DNA from: Streptomyces aureocirculatus
GTDB lineage: Bacteria > Actinomycetota > Actinomycetes > Streptomycetales > Streptomycetaceae
DNA: 64,000 nucleotides
Assembly (NCBI RefSeq): GCF_000720475.1
Contig: NZ_JOAP01000029.1
Span: 1 to 64,000 of the forward strand
Direction: 5' to 3'
Position 1 is the stretch's first letter; every line of letters begins with the position of its first letter. Below, one piece after another: positions 9,328 through 18,221 of the stretch. The notes beneath the pieces were generated by a model. The model saw nothing but the letters and a program-made list of their open reading frames with translations, was not told where the DNA came from and did no database searches. The position numbers and the translations under genes are program-made.

Positions 9328-11263
9328 CGATGGCCTCCTTGAGAGCCGTGGCGAGCTGCTCGGCCTTGAACGGCATGCCGTTGACCTGGTTGTACGAGAC
9401 CGCGTCCACGAGGTGTTCGGCGCGGATCAGCGTGGCGAGCTGACCGAGGTTCATCTCGGGGATCACCACCTTGTCGTAACGCTTCAGGACCTCACCCAGG
9501 TTCCGCGGGAACGGGTTGAGGTGGCGCAGATGCGCCTGCGCGATGCTCTGCCCGGCGGCCCGCAGCCGCCGCACCGCCGCCGTGATCGGCCCGTACGTCG
9601 AGCCCCAGCCGAGGACGAGCAGGCGGGCGTCGCCGTTCGCGTCGTCGACCTCCAGGTCGGGCACCTCGATGCCGTCGACCTTGGCCTGGCGGGTGCGGAC
9701 CATGAAGTCGTGGTTGGCCGGGTCGTAGGAGATGTTGCCCGTGCCGTCCTGCTTCTCGATGCCGCCGATGCGGTGTTCCAGGCCCGGCGTGCCCGGGACC
9801 GCCCAGGGCCGGGCCAGGGTCCCCGGGTCACGCTTGAACGGCCAGAAAACCTCGGTGCCGTCATCGAGCGTGTGGTTGGTGCCGGAGGCGAACTGCGTGC
9901 GCAGGTCGGGAAGTTCGTCGGTCTCCGGGATCCGCCACGGCTCGGACCCGTTGGCCAGATAGCCGTCGGACAGCAGGAAGACCGGCGTGCGGTACGTGAC
10001 CGCGATCCGGGCCGCCTCCAGGGCCACGTCGAAGCAGTCCGCCGGGGTGCGCGGCGCGACGATCGGCACCGGGGCCTCGCCGTTGCGCCCGTACATCGCC
10101 TGCAGCAGGTCCGCCTGCTCGGTCTTGGTCGGCAGGCCCGTGGAGGGGCCGCCGCGCTGGATGTCGACGATCAGGAGCGGCAGCTCCAGGGACACCGCGA
10201 GCCCGATGGTCTCGCTCTTGAGCGCCACGCCGGGGCCCGAGGTGGTCGTGACCGCCAGCGAACCGCCGAAAGCGGCGCCGAGGGCCGCGCCGATCCCGGC
10301 GATCTCGTCCTCGGCCTGGAAGGTGCGCACACCGAAGTTCTTGTGCTTGGACAGCTCGTGCAGGATGTCCGAGGCCGGCGTGATCGGGTACGAGCCCAGG
10401 TAGAGCGGCAGGTCCGCCTGGCGCGCGGCCGCGATCAGGCCGTACGACAGGGCGAGGTTGCCGGAGATGTTGCGGTACGTGCCTGGGGGGAACGCCGTGG
10501 CGGCCGGGGCCACCTCGTAGCTGACCGCGAAGTCCTCGGTGGTCTCGCCGAAGTTCCAGCCCGCCCGGAACGCCGCGATGTTCGCCGCCGCGATCTCCGG
10601 CTTCTTGGCGAACTTCGTCTTCAGGAACCGCTCGGTGCCCTCGGTCGGCCGGTGGTACATCCACGACAGGAGGCCGAGCGCGAACATGTTCTTCGAGCGG
10701 CCCGCGTCCTTGCGCGACAGGTCGAATTCCTTCAGCGCCTCGACTGTCAGCGTCGTCAGCGGCACCGGGTGCACCTGGAAGCCGTCCAGCGAACCGTCCT
10801 CCAGGGGCGAGGTCTCGTACCCCACCTTCTGCATGGCGCGCTTGGTGAACTCGTCCGTGTTGACGATCACCTCGGCGCCGCGCGGCACGTCCCCGATGTT
10901 CGCCTTCAGGGCCGCCGGGTTCATCGCGACGAGGACGCTCGGCGCGTCGCCCGGGGTCAGGATGTCGTGGTCGGCGAAGTGCAACTGGAAGGAGGAGACG
11001 CCCGGCAGGGTGCCGGCGGGCGCGCGGATCTCCGCGGGGAAGTTCGGCAGCGTCGACAGGTCGTTGCCGAAGGTCGCCGTCTCGGAGGTGAACCGGTCAC
11101 CCGTGAGCTGCATGCCGTCACCGGAGTCACCCGCGAACCGGATGATCACCCGGTCGACGCGGCGCACATCCTTCCCGCCCGCCGCGGGCCTGCGCTGCCC
11201 TCCGACGACTGCTCCGTCGGCTTCGTCGTTCTGCTCGGCCGGGCTACTGACCTGGCTGGTCAC
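9320..11263 (-). CDS. korA: 2-oxoacid:ferredoxin oxidoreductase, alpha subunit (gamma-alpha fusion)
   Basis: A 647-residue subunit. The gamma domain comes first (VIIRFAGDSGDGMQLTGDRF, about 32-51), then the pyrimidine-binding alpha domain (YPITPASDILHEL, TTSGPGVALKSETIGLA) and the C-terminal domain (LVLGWGSTYGPITAAV, VIPEMNLGQLATLIRAEH). It works with KorB in the tricarboxylic-acid cycle as a ferredoxin-linked alternative to 2-oxoglutarate dehydrogenase. GTG 11263 has the RBS GGGAGG 5 nt upstream, and the longer ORF has no RBS. Transcription is leftward. Confidence 0.92.
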
Positions 11264-11464
11264 TGAACTGGACCTCCCTCGAGGCGGCGACTCGGGAGCG
11301 GCAGGCCGCCCTGCGCTCCCAAGGCCCACCCTACGTCTGTAAGGGTCACGTTCTTAGGGCCGCTCGTATGGTGGACGTCCCTTTGAGACAGTGGGATGCC
11401 CCGATTTGTCATGTTGTGCCTCGCCCCCCGGCCTTCCATGAAGGCGCTCTCCGCTCATCCTTTA

Positions 11465-11490
11465 GTTCTAGGACTGAGTCCTCCTAGAAC
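11465..11490. promoter_or_regulatory. 26-bp palindrome upstream of korAB
   Basis: GTTCTAGG (11465-11472) and CCTAGAAC (11483-11490) are perfect arms, and the core AGGACT-G-AGTCCT is itself palindromic. It lies in the 340-bp gap between korA (start 11263) and the response regulator (end 11604), about 200 bp upstream of korA. The GGACT...AGTCC centre resembles sites of NarL-family regulators such as DosR/OsdR, but with a 1-nt spacer instead of 2. The rest of the gap has no gene; I could not fix the korA promoter. Confidence 0.5.
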
Positions 11491-11603
11491 CTTGCTGCGG
11501 TGCGGTGTCGTGTCCCGGTGGCGGGACGGCGGCCGACGGGGTCCGGGTCGGCCGGGGCGGGCACGGCGCCGGGGCGGACCCGGCCGGGCCCGCCCGGTCC
11601 CGG

Positions 11604-12275
11604 TCAGGAATTGAGGTACCGCAGGACCGCGAGTACCCGTCGATGGTCCCCGTCGCTCGGCGAGAGACCGAGCTTGAGGAAGATGTTGCTGACGTGCTTC
11701 TCTACGGCGCCGTCGCTGACCACGAGCTGCCGCGCGATCGCCGAGTTCGTGCGCCCCTCGGCCATGAGCCCGAGGACCTCGCGCTCGCGCGGGGTGAGGT
11801 TCGCGAGGACGTCCTGCCTGCGGCTGCGCCCGAGCAACTGGGCCACGACCTCCGGGTCGAGCGCGGTGCCGCCCTGCGCGACCCGCACCACCGCGTCCAC
11901 GAACTCCCGCACCTCGGCGACCCGGTCCTTCAGCAGATACCCCACACCCCGGCTGGACCCGGCGAGCAGCTCCGTCGCGTACTGCTCCTCCACATACTGG
12001 GACAGCACGAGCACCCCGAGCCCGGGATGCCGCGCCCGCAGCTTCACGGCCGCGCGCACTCCCTCGTCCGTGTGCGTCGGCGGCATCCGCACATCCGCGA
12101 CCACCACGTCCGGCAGCATCTCCTGCGCCGCCAGCTCGGTGATCGTCTTCATCAGCGCCTCCGCGTCGCCCACCCCCGCGACGACATCATGCCCACGGTC
12201 GGTCAGCAGCCGGGTCAGGCCCTCCCTGAGCAGCACTGAATCCTCGGCGATGACCACCCGCACCTTGTCCTCCAC
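11604..12275 (-). CDS. NarL/LuxR-type response regulator
   Basis: A 223-residue regulator. The receiver domain has Glu11-Asp12 in the acidic pocket, phospho-acceptor Asp61 in VVVADVRMPP and Lys116 in GYLLKDRV. The C-terminal LuxR HTH (about 155-215) reads LTPREREVLGLMAEGRTNSA. It is encoded downstream of, and on the same strand as, two histidine kinases, so it is their probable partner. GTG 12275 begins VEDKVRVVIAED, which fits the family. The longer ORF extends into low-complexity sequence. Target genes are unknown: korAB and the nuo operon flank the cluster. Confidence 0.88.
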   Translation of the reverse strand: MEDKVRVVIAEDSVLLREGLTRLLTDRGHDVVAGVGDAEALMKTITELAAQEMLPDVVVADVRMPPTHTDEGVRAAVKLRARHPGLGVLVLSQYVEEQYATELLAGSSRGVGYLLKDRVAEVREFVDAVVRVAQGGTALDPEVVAQLLGRSRRQDVLANLTPREREVLGLMAEGRTNSAIARQLVVSDGAVEKHVSNIFLKLGLSPSDGDHRRVLAVLRYLNS

Positions 12276-12438
12276 GATGTTCCGGCCCCCATGCCCTGTT
12301 CCCGCCCCGTTGACAGGAACCAGCATCCCAGCATTCGGACGAGGCTGCGCCGTGGTGACGTGAACAGTGGTGTGCGCCTCGGGGCGCACGGGCATTTTCA
12401 GCCTGCGCGGCAGTCTTTCGGCCCATGGGGCGAGCTTC

Positions 12439-12525
12439 CAGCCCGTGCCGGTGCACTTTCTGCCCGTGCCGGCGGAGTTTCAGCCCGTGCCGGTGCAGTT
12501 TCAGCCCGTGCCGGTGCAGTTTCAG
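12439..12525. repeat. 21-bp tandem repeat between kinase and response regulator
   Basis: Four copies of CAGCCCGTGCCGGTGCAGTT-like units (12439, 12460, 12481, 12502) run directly into the dispersed GTCCGGCGCTTGAGGACGAG repeat at 12526. The 358-bp gap 12276-12633 holds only these repeats, with no gene. Confidence 0.85.
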
Positions 12526-12550
12526 CCCGTCCGGCGCTTGAGGACGAGGC
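12526..12550 (+). repeat. dispersed Streptomyces intergenic repeat, copy 1
   Basis: A 25-nt sequence with core GTCCGGCGCTTGAGGACGAG, identical over all 25 nt to the reverse complement of 37858-37882. Both copies lie between genes next to a GGGGGCTG...CCCCC-type hairpin (here 12566-12590). Sequences like this are common between Streptomyces genes. Confidence 0.85.
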
Positions 12551-12633
12551 GCGGAGCGCCGATAAGGGGGGTCCAGGGGGGCACAGCCCCCTGGTTACGG
12601 TGAAGGGGCGGGCCTGGGGCGCCCCGCGAGGGC

Positions 12634-13971
12634 TCAACCCCGCCAGGGCAACTCCGCGGTGATCACCGTGGGCCCACCCACGGGCGACTCGACGACCAGG
12701 ATCCCGTCCACCGCGTCCAGCCGCTCCGCGAGCCCCGCAAGCCCCGACCCGGACGACACATCGGCCCCACCCCGCCCATCGTCGATGACCTGAAGCATCA
12801 GCCGCCCGTCGACCTTCCACACATCCACGGAGGCCCGCCGCGCCCCACTGTGCTTGCTGATGTTCTGCAGCAGCTCGGACACGGTGAAGTAGGCGATCCC
12901 CTCGATGGCCGCCGCGGGCCGCGCGGGCAGGTCCACCTCGACGTCCACCGGCACCGTGCACCGCGCGGACAGCGCGGAGAGCGCGGCGTCGAGCCCGCGG
13001 TCGGTGAGCACCGCCGGATGGATGCCCCGTGCCAGGTCCCGCAGCTCCTGGAGGGCCACCTTCACCTCGCCGTGCGCCTCGTCGACCATGCGGGCCGCCG
13101 CCTCCGGGTCCTCGGCCAGCTTCTCCTTGGCGAGGCCGAGGTCCATGGCGAGGGCGACCAGCCGTGCCTGCGCGCCGTCGTGCAGGTCCCGCTCGATGCG
13201 CCGCAGGTCGGCCGCCGCGGTGTCCACGACCACGCCCCGGTCGGATTCCAGCTCGACGACACGTGACACAAGGCGGGAGGGGCCGAGCAGACCGAGGACC
13301 ATGACCCGGTCGACGGTCGTCAGGGCGCGGATGATCCAGGGCGTGGCCAGCGTGACGAGCAGACCCGTGGCCGAGGTGAGCCCGATTTCGAAGGGGTTGT
13401 CCAGGTAGATCCGATGGCCTTCGTCGCCGTAGATCTGAATACCGTCCTGCCCCGCGTGCATCGGGAAGACCCAGAACCACAGCGGGTACGTCAGCATCGC
13501 CCAGCCGTACGTCCAGAAGACCACCGACACCGCGAACGAGAAGACCGCCCACGGCATGTGAAGGACCGCGTACACGACGTGCCGCCAGGAGACGCCGCTC
13601 TTGAGGACCGCCCCCATCCACGCCATGAAGCCGCCGCGGGCCTGCAACGGGTGCGGGTTCTTGACGTCCACACCGAGCAGCGTCCGCGCCCGGATCCGCT
13701 CCAGCGCACCGAATCCGCGCAGCGAGGCCAGGCCGAGGGCGAGCACCGGGACACCCACGAACGTGACCAGCAGGCCCGCGCCGAGCGACAGCATCGTCAC
13801 CGCGAACACGAAGCCCGCGATGCTGAGCGGCAGCGAGAGGAGCACGTACAGGAACTCACACCACGTACGTCCCTCCAGGGGCGCCCGCAGCGCGGCAGGC
13901 AGGCGCCGCAATCCCCCGCGACCGCGCTCGGCGCCCCCGAGGGGGTATCCCTGTCCGTAATCCGTGGCCAT
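12634..13971 (-). CDS. sensor histidine kinase (HisKA_3 / NarL partner), paralogue 1
   Basis: A 445-residue membrane sensor kinase. Several hydrophobic segments (about 40-85, 130-170, 195-220) precede the dimerisation domain with phospho-acceptor His264 in RIERDLHDGAQARLVALAM. The HATPase_c domain follows (ELLQNISKHSGARRASVDVW, VIDDGRGGADVSSGSGLAGL). The N-terminus carries a two-part DUF-type sensor as in Streptomyces kinases of this class. ATG 13971 follows GAGGAG with somewhat long spacing. It lies between its paralogue and the response regulator in a leftward unit. Confidence 0.85.
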   Translation of the reverse strand: MATDYGQGYPLGGAERGRGGLRRLPAALRAPLEGRTWCEFLYVLLSLPLSIAGFVFAVTMLSLGAGLLVTFVGVPVLALGLASLRGFGALERIRARTLLGVDVKNPHPLQARGGFMAWMGAVLKSGVSWRHVVYAVLHMPWAVFSFAVSVVFWTYGWAMLTYPLWFWVFPMHAGQDGIQIYGDEGHRIYLDNPFEIGLTSATGLLVTLATPWIIRALTTVDRVMVLGLLGPSRLVSRVVELESDRGVVVDTAAADLRRIERDLHDGAQARLVALAMDLGLAKEKLAEDPEAAARMVDEAHGEVKVALQELRDLARGIHPAVLTDRGLDAALSALSARCTVPVDVEVDLPARPAAAIEGIAYFTVSELLQNISKHSGARRASVDVWKVDGRLMLQVIDDGRGGADVSSGSGLAGLAERLDAVDGILVVESPVGGPTVITAELPWRG

Positions 13972-14110
13972 CTGTGCCGTCCGTTTCTCCTCGTGCTGAT
14001 CACCCTGTACGTCCAGGATGCGCGCCCCCGTCCACCGGAACCATGGAGCACGTCGGCCTCTTCGACCGGGGGTTTTCCCTACCTCGCGCATGGGCCTGAC
14101 CGGCCCGGGA

Positions 14111-14227
14111 AGGGGCGCGGGGAACTGCGCGCTCAGCGCACGAAGAGCCGCAGACGCCTCTGCCGCGTTGCCCCGCGGACGCGTCTGCGGCCTTTACCTG
14201 GTTGCGCGCGCAGTTCCCCGCGCCCCT
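14111..14227. repeat. nested inverted-repeat element (MITE/REP-like)
   Basis: Perfect 22-bp outer arms (14111-14132 and 14206-14227; core GGGGCGCGGGGAACTGCGCG and its complement) flank an inner perfect 10-bp pair CCGCAGACGC (14148-14157) / GCGTCTGCGG (14181-14190). The 117-bp element nearly fills the gap between the two kinase genes. The outer arm is a sequence seen repeatedly between Streptomyces genes. It could form a large cruciform or a transcript hairpin. Confidence 0.85.
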
Positions 14228-14242
14228 GGCGCGGGGCCCGGA

Positions 14243-15445
14243 TCAGGACCCGGCTCGGGTCTGATCCGGCTCGCGGTCCCGCCACGGCAGCTCGGCCGTG
14301 ATGGTCGTCGGCCCGCCCTGCGGGGAGTCGATGACGAACAGGCCGTCCACCGCGCCGAGCCGGTCCGCGAGGCCCGCCATGCCCGTGCCGCCGTCCAGGC
14401 TCGCGCCGCCGTGGCCGTCGTCCCACACCTGTATGAGCAGCCGCTGGTCGGAGCGCCACACCTCGACGCTCGCCGTCCGGGCACCGCTGTGCTTGCTCAC
14501 GTTCTGCAGGAGCTCGGAGACGGTGAAGTAGGCGATGCCCTCGATCGCGGCCGCCGGGCGGGTCGCCAGGTCGGCGGTCACCTTCACCGGCACCGTGCAG
14601 CGCGAGGCGACCGACGAGAGCGCCGCGTCGAGCCCCCGGTCGGTGAGCACCGCCGGATGGATGCCGCGCGCCAGGTCCCGCAGCTCCTGAAGCGCCAGCT
14701 TCACCTCGCCGTGCGCCTCGTCGACCATCGCCGCCGCGGTGTCCGGATCCTCCAGGAGCTTCTCCTTGGCGAGGCCGAGGCCCATGGCGAGGGCGACCAG
14801 GCGGGCCTGCGCGCCGTCGTGCAGGTCCCGCTCGATGCGCCGCAGGTCGGCCGCCGCGGTGTCCACGACGATGCCCCGGTCCGACTCCAGTTCGGCGATG
14901 CGGCGCTCCAACTCGTCCGAGCGCGACAGCAGACCGCGCACCATCGCACGGTCGGCGTTGGCGAGGCCCCGCGCGATGAACGGAAGAACCGGCCACAGCA
15001 CGAAAAGACCCACGGCCATCACCGTGAACGTCACTACGCCCCACGGCAGTCGGATGAAGAAGTAGAGCATCGTCCGCCAGCCGACGGGGTCCTTGAGGCT
15101 CGACCACAGCCAGGGGAGGAAGCTCCCGGACCGCTTCGACGGGCCCGGCATCGGGCTCGGCTCGTCGATCCGCACCCCGAGCAGCGCCCGCGCCCGCGCC
15201 CGCTCCCCCCTGCCGAGCAGCCGCGCCCCGAAAAGCCCGAGCGCGAGCAGCGGCAGACCGACCGCCGTGACGGACAGGAGCGTGCCGACGAACAGCGCCG
15301 TCACCACGTAGACGAACCCGACGAGGGCGATCGGCAGGTTCACCAGAAGGTGCGCGATCTCCTTCCAGGTGTGCGCGTCGAAGGCGAAACGGGCAGGCGG
15401 CGGGCCCTGCGGCGCGCCGTGAGCGCGCGTGGTGCTTGCGGTCAT
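14243..15445 (-). CDS. sensor histidine kinase (HisKA_3), paralogue 2
   Basis: A 400-residue paralogue of the kinase at 12634. It has the same architecture: membrane segments (about 30-80 and 120-160), phospho-acceptor His209 in RIERDLHDGAQARLVALAM, then HATPase_c with ELLQNVSKHSGARTASVEVW and VWDDGHGGASLDGGTGMAGL. The dimerisation helix and the following ~100 residues are almost identical to those of paralogue 1, while the sensor part differs. This suggests duplication with divergence of input and retention of the same output partner. ATG 15445 is the first conserved Met. The 271-bp gap to the next kinase holds the nested inverted repeat. Confidence 0.85.
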   Translation of the reverse strand: MTASTTRAHGAPQGPPPARFAFDAHTWKEIAHLLVNLPIALVGFVYVVTALFVGTLLSVTAVGLPLLALGLFGARLLGRGERARARALLGVRIDEPSPMPGPSKRSGSFLPWLWSSLKDPVGWRTMLYFFIRLPWGVVTFTVMAVGLFVLWPVLPFIARGLANADRAMVRGLLSRSDELERRIAELESDRGIVVDTAAADLRRIERDLHDGAQARLVALAMGLGLAKEKLLEDPDTAAAMVDEAHGEVKLALQELRDLARGIHPAVLTDRGLDAALSSVASRCTVPVKVTADLATRPAAAIEGIAYFTVSELLQNVSKHSGARTASVEVWRSDQRLLIQVWDDGHGGASLDGGTGMAGLADRLGAVDGLFVIDSPQGGPTTITAELPWRDREPDQTRAGS

Positions 15446-15519
15446 ACGGGACAGAGTGCCCGGCGCGTCGACCCGGCGCCATGAGGGGGGCCGCCCGATC
15501 GCACTGGGGATAACCCCAC

Positions 15520-15626
15520 CCGGCGCCTGCGGGATCCCGTCCGGCGGCCTGCGGGATCTCGTCCGGCGGCCTGCGGGGTCTCGTCCGGCGGCCTGCGAAT
15601 CCCCGTCCGGCGCCTGCTCGGTCCCG
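15520..15626. repeat. 22-bp tandem repeat upstream of the nuo operon
   Basis: About five copies of CCGGCGGCCTGCGGGATCTC-like 22-bp units (starts 15520, 15541, 15563, 15585, 15607). There are no unique spacers, so this is not CRISPR. It lies in the 399-bp divergent region between kinase 2 and nuoA. Confidence 0.85.
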
Positions 15627-15687
15627 CAGGCCACCGGGCCGAGCGGTCGGCCGACCCACGGTTGTGCGCCATCGTCCCCGCAGACTG

Positions 15688-15716
15688 CTTACCTCGCCTT
15701 TAGCAGGCCCTAGACT
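15688..15716 (+). promoter_or_regulatory. candidate promoter of the nuo operon
   Basis: CTTACC (15688-15693), 17-nt spacer, TAGACT (15711-15716). It is the best-spaced pair in the nuoA upstream region, and would give a leader of about 120 nt. The -35 is weak. Confidence 0.45.
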
Positions 15717-15844
15717 CCCGTGCGTACAGATCGTCCGCACAGAGCGTCGAACAGACGAGCCGGAAGCCGGGCGAGCCGGACGAGACGGCAACGCGAGTTT
15801 CGGAAGTTTCGGAAGTGAGGGGCCGACGTGCCAGTGACGAGCCA

Positions 15845-16240
15845 GTGACGACGTACCGTACGGACGTCGCGGCGAGCTACTTCGAGTCGTACTCCGTCGT
15901 CGGGCTGCTCGCCGTCGTAGGGGTCCTGTTCGTCGCCGTGGCCTTCGGCGCGAGCCGCCTGCTGCGGCCCGTCGTGCCGACCCCGGAGAAGCTGCTCACC
16001 TACGAGTGCGGCGTCGACCCGGTCGGCGAGGGCTGGGCACACACCCAGGTCCGCTACTACGTCTACGCGTTCCTCTACGTCATCTTCGCCGTCGACTCGA
16101 TCTTCCTCTTCCCGTGGGCGACGGTCTTCGCCGCGCCGGGCTACGGCGCCGCGACCCTCGTCGAGATGTTCATCTTCCTCGGCTTCCTCGCCGTGGGCCT
16201 GCTGTACGCATACAAGAAGGGCGTCCTCACATGGGCGTGA
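15845..16240 (+). CDS. nuoA: NADH-quinone oxidoreductase-like subunit A (orphan nuo cluster)
   Basis: A 131-residue protein with three transmembrane helices and the conserved ECG loop ([20 protein letters not shown]). First gene of a 10-gene operon. It is the small membrane subunit next to the quinone cavity. Canonical NuoA carries FDVE at the start of helix 2 (Asp79 and Glu81 in E. coli); here it reads FAVD (82-84), so the first acid is Ala and the second is Asp. GTG 15845 gives MTTYRTDV; an in-frame GTG at 15815 adds ten residues. It overlaps nuoB by 10 bp. Confidence 0.85.
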   Translation: MTTYRTDVAASYFESYSVVGLLAVVGVLFVAVAFGASRLLRPVVPTPEKLLTYECGVDPVGEGWAHTQVRYYVYAFLYVIFAVDSIFLFPWATVFAAPGYGAATLVEMFIFLGFLAVGLLYAYKKGVLTWA

Positions 16241-16953
16241 ACCAGGAGCCCGCGCCGGCGGCCGAGCCCGTGCTGCTGCCGGAGCCGAAGCGGCTCGGCG
16301 TCCTCTCCCGCCTCGCCCCCGAGCCGATGAAGGTCGTCCTCAACTGGGGCCGCCGCTACAGCCTGTGGGTCTTCAACTTCGGGCTCGCCTGCTGCGCCAT
16401 CGAGTTCATCGCCGCCTCCATGGCGCGGCACGACTTCATCCGCCTCGGCGTGATCCCGTTCGCGCCGGGTCCGCGCCAGGCCGACCTGATGATCGTCTCC
16501 GGCACCGTCACCGACAAGATGGCGCCCGCCGTGAAGCGTCTCTACGAGCAGATGCCCGAGCCCAAGTACGTCATCTCGTTCGGCGCCTGCTCCAACTGCG
16601 GCGGCCCCTACTGGGACTCGTACTCCGTCACCAAGGGCGTGGACCAGATCATCCCCGTCGATGTGTACGTGCCCGGGTGCCCGCCGCGCCCCGAAGCCCT
16701 GCTCCAGGGCATCATCAAGCTCCAGGAGAAGATCGCGCGGGAGTCGCTCGGCGAGCGGTACGCGGGAGGCGGCTCGCGGCCGTCGACAGCGGCGCTGCGC
16801 AGCGGGCTCGTCGCGCCGCCCGCCCCGGGGGCCGCTGTAGCCCCGGGGGCCGCTGGAGGCCCGGAGGCCGCTGGAGGCCCGGGGGCGGCTGGAGGCCCGG
16901 GGGTCCCTGGAGTCTCTGGGACCTCTGGAGTTTCGGGGGTGGACGCCGGATGA
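16231..16953 (+). CDS. nuoB: NADH-quinone oxidoreductase-like subunit B
   Basis: A 240-residue subunit that binds the terminal N2 [4Fe-4S] cluster in complex I. Ligands are visible: tandem Cys54-Cys55 (GLACCAIEF), Cys120 (GACSN) and Cys150 (VPGCPPRPE). Cys123 in SNCGGPYW is an additional cysteine where most NuoB have Gly. The core ends near residue 185. The remaining ~50 residues are a collagen-like Gly/Pro/Ala tail encoded by 18-bp repeats. It overlaps nuoA by 10 bp and nuoC by 4 bp (ATGA). In complex I NuoB binds NuoD, which this operon lacks. Confidence 0.9.
   Translation: MGVNQEPAPAAEPVLLPEPKRLGVLSRLAPEPMKVVLNWGRRYSLWVFNFGLACCAIEFIAASMARHDFIRLGVIPFAPGPRQADLMIVSGTVTDKMAPAVKRLYEQMPEPKYVISFGACSNCGGPYWDSYSVTKGVDQIIPVDVYVPGCPPRPEALLQGIIKLQEKIARESLGERYAGGGSRPSTAALRSGLVAPPAPGAAVAPGAAGGPEAAGGPGAAGGPGVPGVSGTSGVSGVDAG
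16830..16940 (+). repeat. 18-bp tandem repeat encoding the NuoB tail
   Basis: Imperfect units of GCCGCTGGAGGCCCGGGG encode a Gly-Ala-Pro-rich tail ([12 protein letters not shown]). The repeat stops just before the nuoB/nuoC overlap. Confidence 0.8.
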
Positions 16954-18221
16954 CCGGCTGGCTGCCCGCTCCCGCCGAGGAGTTGTTCGGCCCGGAGGCC
17001 ACTGCCGAGGAGGCGTACGAGGTCCTGACGGTGGACGTCCCCGCGGCCTCCTGGCCCGACGCCCTGCGCACCGCCCGCGACACGCTCGGCTGCACCTACT
17101 TCGACTGGCTCAGCGCCGTCGACGAACCCGGCACCGGATTCCGGGTGTCCGCCCACGTCGTGGCCCTCGCCCCGGTGCGGCGCCTGCTCGTCCGCACGAC
17201 GGTGCCGCACGACGCCCCGGCGCTGCCCACCGCCGTCGACGTGTACGCGGGCGCCGCCTGGCACGAGCGCGAGACCCACGAGATGTTCGGCGTCCGCTTC
17301 GACGGCCACCCCCACCTCGTACCGCTGCTCCTTCCCGAGGGCTTCGAAGGCCACCCGCTGCGCAAGGACTTCGTGCTCGCCGCGCGGGTCGCCAAGGCGT
17401 GGCCGGGCGCGAAGGAGCCGGGGGAATCCGAACACGGCGGCCCGAAGCGCCGCCAGATGCTCCCGCCCGGTGTGCCCGACCCGAACGAGTGGGGCCCCCT
17501 GAAGGGACAGCTCCCGGCTGCTCCGGCGCGGCCCGCACGGGGCGCCGGCCGCGCGGCGGGGGCTGGCCGTGCGGCGGGGGCTGGCCGTGCGGCGGGGGCT
17601 GGCCGTGCGGCGGGGGCCGGACGAGCTGCCGGTGCAGGTCCCGCGGCCGGGGAGCGCCCGGTCCGGCGTACCCGCTCCGCGAGCGAGGGGTCGGCCAGCC
17701 AGACAGGCTCCGCCCCTACGGGTCCGGCGCCCACGGAACCCGCCACCCCGGACGCCGCCCCCGAGACACCCGCCACCCCGGACGCTGCCCCCGAGACGCC
17801 CGCCGCCTCCGAGACGCCCGCCGCCCCGGCCAGGCCACGGCGTGCACGCAGCGCGAGCGCGGGTTCCGTCTCGCAGCGGGACGCGGGCGAGCCCTCCGCG
17901 ACGGGCGGCCCGGCGGACACCCCGGCACCGGCCACCCCGCCGCCTGGCAAGCCGCAGCGCCCCTCCGGCAGCTCCGACGCCCCGTGGCACCACGCCCGCC
18001 CGGCCTTCGACGACACGACTGGCACGACGCCCGCCGCCCCCGGGCCCGGGACCGACCCTGAGCCCGCGGTCGATCCCGCCCCCGAGCCCGCAGCCGCCCC
18101 TGAGCCCGCGGGCGCGCCTGAACCCACAGTCGACTCCGCCCCCGAGCCGGAAGCCGCCGAGAACCCCGAAGCCGCCGAAAACCCGGAAGCCTCCGAAAAC
18201 CGCCAAGGAGAAACGCAGTGA
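16950..18221 (+). CDS. nuoC: NADH-quinone oxidoreductase-like subunit C with long disordered tail
   Basis: A 423-residue protein of which only the first ~185 are the 30-kDa NuoC domain, ending in the family signature [18 protein letters not shown] and the HPLRKDF segment. The other ~235 residues are low-complexity: RAAGAG hexapeptide repeats, then Pro/Glu/Ala/Thr-rich sequence ending in [15 protein letters not shown]. There is no NuoD domain in the tail, so this is not a NuoCD fusion. It overlaps nuoB (ATGA) and nuoH (GTGA). NuoC normally sits on the peripheral arm beside NuoD and NuoI. Confidence 0.88.
   Translation: MTGWLPAPAEELFGPEATAEEAYEVLTVDVPAASWPDALRTARDTLGCTYFDWLSAVDEPGTGFRVSAHVVALAPVRRLLVRTTVPHDAPALPTAVDVYAGAAWHERETHEMFGVRFDGHPHLVPLLLPEGFEGHPLRKDFVLAARVAKAWPGAKEPGESEHGGPKRRQMLPPGVPDPNEWGPLKGQLPAAPARPARGAGRAAGAGRAAGAGRAAGAGRAAGAGRAAGAGPAAGERPVRRTRSASEGSASQTGSAPTGPAPTEPATPDAAPETPATPDAAPETPAASETPAAPARPRRARSASAGSVSQRDAGEPSATGGPADTPAPATPPPGKPQRPSGSSDAPWHHARPAFDDTTGTTPAAPGPGTDPEPAVDPAPEPAAAPEPAGAPEPTVDSAPEPEAAENPEAAENPEASENRQGETQ
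17535..17624 (+). repeat. 18-bp tandem repeat in nuoC
   Basis: Units of GCGGCGGGGGCTGGCCGT (perfect at 17553, 17571, 17589, with degenerate flanks) encode (RAAGAG)n. Confidence 0.85.

Noticed and set aside
15520-15626. Possible CRISPR array
   Set aside because: Units of 22 bp abut without unique spacers and no cas genes are present, so it is a plain tandem repeat.
16950-18221. Possible NuoCD fusion that would supply the missing NuoD
   Set aside because: After the NuoC domain the protein is repetitive Pro/Ala/Glu sequence with none of the NuoD motifs.
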